Shown piece after piece: positions 1-5,260 of a stretch of DNA of 5,260 nucleotides. A program made the translations under genes and the position numbers. Numbering within the stretch: position 1 is the stretch's first letter; each line of letters starts with the position of its first letter. Below the pieces are notes generated by a model. The model worked only from the letters and a program-made list of their open reading frames with translations. It was not told where the DNA came from and ran no database searches. Source of the stretch: Solirubrobacterales bacterium (GTDB lineage: Bacteria > Actinomycetota > Thermoleophilia > Solirubrobacterales > Solirubrobacteraceae); the NCBI GenBank assembly GCA_025963955.1, contig JAOPZU010000531.1:1-5260 (forward strand). The letters run 5' to 3'.

Positions 1-391
1 CCGCGCCCAGCGTGAGCAGGTAGGCCGCCGCCGCCACCAGCAGCACCGGCCGCGCGAGCACGAGACCCTCGCCGACGATGACCGCGGCCGTCGCGACGTA
101 CATCGGGTTGCGTACGTGGCGGTAGGCGCCGCTGACGACGAGCCTGGCCGTCGGCGCCGCGGGCGTCGGGCTGCCGCGCCCCTCGGTCACGAACGCGACG
201 AAGGCGCGCAGGACGACGGTCAGCCCGCCGGCCATCAGCAGCACGCCGAGCCCCGTCCAGAGCGCTTGGGCCGGGAGGCCGTCCCCCCGGCGAAGTCCCC
301 CGGTCAGCAGGGCCGGGCCCAGGCCCGCCTCGACACCCGGGCCGAGCAGGAAGAAGAGCGCGCTGGCGAGCGTGGCGGCGCGGCGGGGCAC
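1..391 (-). CDS. Isoprenylcysteine carboxyl methyltransferase (ICMT)-family membrane protein, C-terminus beyond window
   Basis: Translating the minus strand from a GTG at 391-389 gives 130 residues that stay open to the window edge, so this is the N-terminal part only. The recognisable family signature is SGAYRHVRNPMYVA (residues 87-100), matching the SGPYRxxRNPMY consensus of the ICMT/phospholipid methyltransferase-like family, which methylates small molecules or lipids at the membrane using S-adenosylmethionine. Hydrophobic segments near residues 5-30, 43-68 and 99-128 fit its multi-pass topology. The usual C-terminal part (roughly 40-50 residues with the glutamate-rich EEP-type motif) should lie left of position 1. 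The GTG is the only reasonable start after the upstream gene's stop. No good Shine-Dalgarno is visible at normal spacing (a GAGG lies about 17 nt upstream), so translation may be coupled to the DUF192 gene ending 19 nt earlier. The substrate cannot be predicted; bacterial members are mostly uncharacterised. Confidence 0.88.
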   Translation of the reverse strand, partial: MPRRAATLASALFFLLGPGVEAGLGPALLTGGLRRGDGLPAQALWTGLGVLLMAGGLTVVLRAFVAFVTEGRGSPTPAAPTARLVVSGAYRHVRNPMYVATAAVIVGEGLVLARPVLLVAAAAYLLTLGA

Positions 392-410
392 GCCGTGATG
401 ATGACGGGCC

Positions 411-752
411 TCAGTCGGTGCGCAGCACGTCGCCCTCGCGCACCCCGGCCCGGGCGCACGCGCCCGCGGGCAGCTCGAGCACCGCGCGCGCCCCGCGGCA
501 CGACGCCATCCGCCACGGCGCGAGGCCGGCCGCGATGCGCACCACGCGCTGCTCCCGGTCGAGGAACACGGCGTCGATCGCGAAGCCCATGAAGAACATG
601 TGCACCGAGCTCGACGGGCGGATCAGCAGGCCTTCGTCGGCCGGCAGCTCCCGGCCCAGCAGCCCGCGGAGCCGGCGCCACGGCGTGTCGGCGAGCTCGC
701 ACCGGGGACAGAGCGTCGCGCCGTCCGCCGTTCGGACGACCAGGTGGTTCAT
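411..752 (-). CDS. UPF0127/DUF192 family protein
   Basis: This gene encodes 113 residues from the ATG at 752-750. The core DUF192 pattern is present: ADTPWRRLRGLLGR (residues 21-34), a DEGLLIRP segment (39-46), the SVHMFFMGFAIDAVFLD block (49-65), then APWRMAS and a VLELPAG stretch (91-97) ending in a GDVL turn. Family members are small single-domain beta-rich proteins of unknown biochemical function (COG1430/UPF0127). No signal peptide or membrane segment is seen, so this copy is probably cytoplasmic. It has a CPRC pair at residues 15-18, immediately before the conserved core. The ATG was preferred because it places the usual N-terminal strand at the start. A GTG at 785-783 would add 11 residues (MPGSLTSRDPP) that do not resemble the domain, although a TTGAAT box (minus strand, 801-796) lies 10 nt upstream of that GTG and could serve a nearly leaderless transcript. 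Neither start has a convincing ribosome binding site. The gene is probably the first of a two-gene leftward operon with the methyltransferase. Confidence 0.92.
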   Translation of the reverse strand: MNHLVVRTADGATLCPRCELADTPWRRLRGLLGRELPADEGLLIRPSSSVHMFFMGFAIDAVFLDREQRVVRIAAGLAPWRMASCRGARAVLELPAGACARAGVREGDVLRTD

Positions 753-1018
753 CGGTGGGTCACGGGAGGTGAGAGAACCAGGCACCGGACCGGCGATTCA
801 ACCGGATCCAGTGGGCGCTGATGGTCAAGTGAGTTCTGTTGGAACACGGAGAGAACGAAGGACGGGCAGAGCTGGGCGAAGTGCGCCTTGCGCTCCCTGT
901 TCCTGCACGCTCAGCCGCGTCAAGAACGGCCGCGCGCAGGAGCCCGGAAGCGACCTCCGTGCGGCGCTCATCCGCTACCCGTCCGCGTTCTCCTTCCCGG
1001 CGCACCAAAGCTGCCCAA

Positions 1019-1036
1019 CTGCAGGTACTGCTGCAG
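1019..1036. promoter_or_regulatory. Paired CTGCAG palindromes, possible operator
   Basis: Two copies of the palindromic hexamer CTGCAG (1019-1024 and 1031-1036) are separated by six bases, giving a dyad-like 18-bp element 38 nt before the MerR-type start codon. MerR-family proteins bind dyad operators and often autoregulate, so this is a candidate site. No promoter could be aligned with it, and chance occurrence in GC-rich DNA is quite possible. Confidence 0.22.
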
Positions 1037-1039
1037 GCC

Positions 1040-1058
1040 TTGCGGCAAACCGGCGCAA
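1040..1058. promoter_or_regulatory. Inverted repeat TTGCG-N9-CGCAA before the regulator gene
   Basis: A 5-bp inverted repeat with a 9-nt spacer (TTGCG at 1040-1044, CGCAA at 1054-1058) lies just upstream of the ribosome binding site. It could be an operator half-site pair or a weak leader hairpin. The arms are short, so the call is tentative. Confidence 0.2.
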
Positions 1059-1062
1059 CGCG

Positions 1063-1067
1063 AAGGA
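1063..1067 (+). promoter_or_regulatory. Ribosome binding site of the MerR-type gene
   Basis: AAGGA sits 7 nt before the ATG at 1075, a standard Shine-Dalgarno geometry. It decides the start, because the reading frame itself is open for hundreds of bases upstream. Confidence 0.75.
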
Positions 1068-1074
1068 TCGCTCC

Positions 1075-1977
1075 ATGCCCGCCATCAGGACCAACGCCGC
1101 GGCCGCCATGCTCGGCGTCAGCCCGAACACGCTGCGCTCGTGGGAGCGCCGCTTCGGCTTCCCTGAGCCGCGCCGCACCGCGGGTGGTCACCGGCAGTTC
1201 GAGCTCGCCGAGGTGGAGGCGCTGCGCAGCGCCTTCGAGGAGACGCACAACGTCTCGTCCGCCATCTCCATCGCCCGCGAGCGCGGGGCGGGCCCGGCGA
1301 CCCCCGCGCGCCTGAAGTCCGCCTTCAATCGCTTCGACGACGGCGAGGCCGACCGCATCGTCGAGGAGTCGCTGTCCGTCCGCTCGATGGAGCGCACCGT
1401 GGAGGAGGTCATGCTCCCCTCCGTCGCGTCGCTCGACGAGGAGGAGCGCGGGGAGACCGCCGAGTTCGGCTTCGCCTGGCGCTGGACGTCGGGCTGGCTC
1501 GCGGCTCAGCAGCGCGTCGCGCCGCCCGCCTCGCGGCCGGATAGCGTTCTCATCTTCGACGCCTCGCGCCCGGTCGACATGGACGCGCTGCACGCGCAGG
1601 CGCTGGAGCTCGTGCTGCGCCGCAGCGGCCTGCGCACCCTGACGCTGACGGCGACGCTGGATCCCAACCGCCTGACGCACGCGCTGAACGCGCTGGACCC
1701 GCGCATCGTCATCCTCACCGGCCGCCGGGCGTCGCTCGACGAGCTCGGCCGCCTGGTCTTCGCGGTCCGCCGCGCCTGCGGCGATCGCGTCACCGTCCTG
1801 GACTACCGCGGTGCCCTCAGCGCCCGCGGCGGGATCAGCGGCTCGACCGTCGCCTCGCTCGGGGACCAGCCGCTCGGCGCCCGCGAGCTCGTCCTCGCGC
1901 ACGTGGACGGCCGTGCCGGCACGACCGCGAAGGGCGACGCGGACCTGCGCATCACGCGGGTCCCGCGCGCGGTCTGA
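1075..1977 (+). CDS. MerR-family transcriptional regulator with degenerate B12-binding-like sensor domain
   Basis: The 300-residue product begins with a MerR winged helix-turn-helix (residues 1-57). AAAAMLGVSPNTLRSWERRF (8-27) is the helix-turn-helix, followed by the wing signature GGHRQF (37-42) and an acidic helix EVEALRSAFEE. Residues about 78-148 resemble the four-helix cap of the CarH/LitR B12-dependent regulators (AFNRFDDGEADRIVEESL, then VEEVMLPSV). Residues about 156-278 look like the Rossmann-like B12-binding fold (SVLIFDAS, LVLRRSGLRTLTL, LDPRIVILTG, RVTVLDYRG). The residues that hold cobalamin are missing: aligning the cap puts E123, F133 and A134 at the W, E and H of the CarH W-x9-EH motif, and aligning on the RRxG turn puts D170 where the cobalt-ligating histidine should be. 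The protein is therefore probably a cytoplasmic DNA-binding regulator that no longer senses B12 and answers to another ligand or to none. The start is fixed by AAGGA 7 nt upstream. Targets are unknown; autoregulation or the divergent DUF192 pair are guesses. Confidence 0.9.
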   Translation: MPAIRTNAAAAMLGVSPNTLRSWERRFGFPEPRRTAGGHRQFELAEVEALRSAFEETHNVSSAISIARERGAGPATPARLKSAFNRFDDGEADRIVEESLSVRSMERTVEEVMLPSVASLDEEERGETAEFGFAWRWTSGWLAAQQRVAPPASRPDSVLIFDASRPVDMDALHAQALELVLRRSGLRTLTLTATLDPNRLTHALNALDPRIVILTGRRASLDELGRLVFAVRRACGDRVTVLDYRGALSARGGISGSTVASLGDQPLGARELVLAHVDGRAGTTAKGDADLRITRVPRAV

Positions 1978-1983
1978 GCCCGG

Positions 1984-1999
1984 GCGGCCGGCGGGCCGC
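1984..1999 (+). terminator. Small GC-only hairpin between the regulator and ileS
   Basis: A perfect 6-bp inverted repeat (GCGGCC at 1984-1989, GGCCGC at 1994-1999) with a 4-nt loop starts 6 nt after the regulator's stop codon. There is no T-rich tail, so it is at best a weak intrinsic terminator or a transcript-end stabiliser. GC-only hairpins also arise by chance in this composition. Confidence 0.3.
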
Positions 2000-2021
2000 A
2001 CCCGGTCCGGGACCCGTCGCT

Positions 2022-2030
2022 TGCGAGAAT
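2022..2030 (+). promoter_or_regulatory. Extended -10-like element for ileS, near-leaderless geometry
   Basis: TGCGAGAAT reads as an extended -10 (TGn followed by GAGAAT, four of six matches to TATAAT). The ATG of ileS begins 10 nt after its last base, so transcription would begin only about 2-4 nt before the start codon. This fits the absence of a strong Shine-Dalgarno (only a weak GGGA at 2031-2034). No -35 of the TTGACA type is visible at 16-18 nt upstream. Confidence 0.4.
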
Positions 2031-2039
2031 GGGACGCAC

Positions 2040-5168
<3,129 letters not shown>

Positions 5169-5173
5169 CGGCG

Positions 5174-5188
5174 CGCCCTGATCGGGCG
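5174..5188 (+). repeat. Short hairpin just after ileS
   Basis: CGCCC (5174-5178) and GGGCG (5184-5188) form a 5-bp stem around the loop TGATC, starting 5 nt after the ileS stop codon. Together with the longer hairpin directly downstream it makes a tandem structured 3' region. Confidence 0.4.
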
Positions 5189-5189
5189 G

Positions 5190-5220
5190 CACGTTCCTCG
5201 TCCAGGGGACGACGAACGTG
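5190..5220 (+). terminator. Long hairpin downstream of ileS, probable terminator
   Basis: A 31-nt imperfect palindrome pairs CACGTTC (5190-5196) with GAACGTG (5214-5220) and TCGTCC (5198-5203) with GGACGA (5207-5212). There is a single C-C mismatch and a 3-nt AGG loop, giving 13 base pairs in all. It begins 21 nt after the ileS stop and is the strongest inverted repeat in the window. It is followed by ACCCCCG rather than a T-run, so it would be a tail-less terminator, which is common in high-GC actinobacteria. A protein-binding palindrome for the next gene is the alternative. Confidence 0.55.
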
Positions 5221-5227
5221 ACCCCCG

Positions 5228-5255
5228 TTGCGCCCCGCGGGCCGGGTGGGATGAT
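5228..5255 (+). promoter_or_regulatory. Weak promoter-like pair at the right edge
   Basis: TTGCGC (5228-5233) and GATGAT (5250-5255, four of six matches to TATAAT) are 16 nt apart, placed just after the probable ileS terminator. This may drive the next gene beyond the window. The match is weak and the edge prevents checking for a start codon. Confidence 0.22.
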
Positions 5256-5260
5256 CGGCC

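Larger units (their letters stand above)
753..1074. other. Divergent intergenic region, no gene seen
   Basis: These 322 nt separate the start codons of the leftward DUF192 gene and the rightward MerR-type gene, so promoters for both should lie here. The composition is visibly less GC-extreme than the flanking genes. Reading frames crossing it are unremarkable shadows: the frame of the MerR-type gene stays open far upstream, but that extension shows no domain and runs antisense through the DUF192 gene. I could not find a convincing -35/-10 pair for either direction. ACCGG occurs three times at 784-805. Inverted-repeat candidates near the MerR-type start are listed separately. Confidence 0.6.

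Noticed and set aside
833..845. GTTC-N5-GAAC inverted repeat in the divergent region
   Set aside because: Four-base arms are too short to separate from chance.
771..856. Direct repeat GAGAGAAC at 771-778 and 849-856
   Set aside because: A single repeated 8-mer within about 320 nt is expected by chance, and it shows no symmetry or promoter context.
418..1074. In-frame upstream extension of the MerR-type gene, which would give a protein of about 519 residues
   Set aside because: The extension is low-complexity Arg/Ser/Pro-rich, has no domain, runs antisense through the DUF192 gene, and a good ribosome binding site plus a MerR N-terminus mark ATG 1075 as the start.
2001..2015. Overlapping CCCGG/CCGGG and GGTCC/GGACC palindromes before ileS
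   Set aside because: The loops would be a single base, too small for a hairpin, and such palindromes are common in GC-rich spacers.
5231..5260. GGGTGG-containing stretch resembling a T-box core, and ATG at 5251 as a next gene start
   Set aside because: The T-box core needs GGGTGGNACC-like continuation, which is absent. For the ATG only three codons remain and there is no ribosome binding site, so no gene can be claimed.

Overview
The window is very GC-rich, with strong G/C bias at third codon positions. The proteins look like those of a high-GC actinobacterium, most likely class Thermoleophilia (Solirubrobacter/Conexibacter/Patulibacter-like). That placement is an inference from protein style and was not checked by search. 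No mobile element, CRISPR array, rRNA or tRNA is visible.

Layout, left to right. (1) A leftward pair occupies 1-752: a UPF0127/DUF192 protein (411-752) and, 19 nt behind it, the N-terminal 130 residues of a membrane methyltransferase of the isoprenylcysteine carboxyl methyltransferase family (389-391 start), which runs off the left edge. (2) A divergent gap of 322 nt (753-1074) holds a clear ribosome binding site and two small inverted repeats but no gene that I can support. (3) A rightward MerR-type regulator (1075-1977) follows. It has the CarH/LitR layout of a helix-turn-helix, a helical bundle and a Rossmann-like domain, but its cobalamin-binding motifs are lost. (4) After a 62-nt gap comes the complete ileS (2040-5168), a type 2 isoleucyl-tRNA synthetase, probably with its own promoter and almost no leader. 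(5) The last 92 nt carry two hairpins, one long and probably a terminator, and a weak promoter-like pair at the right edge.

The genes do not form an obvious single pathway. The left pair is probably co-transcribed. The regulator and ileS share a strand, but the GC hairpin and the promoter-like sequence between them suggest separate transcription of ileS.

The most notable observation is the IleRS catalytic signature. The class I HIGH motif (HxGH) reads G-S-H-H, with the first and third positions swapped. In type 2 IleRS this altered motif has been linked to extreme mupirocin resistance. The second is the regulator with an apparently dead B12-binding site. I see no evidence for a wholly new multi-gene system here.
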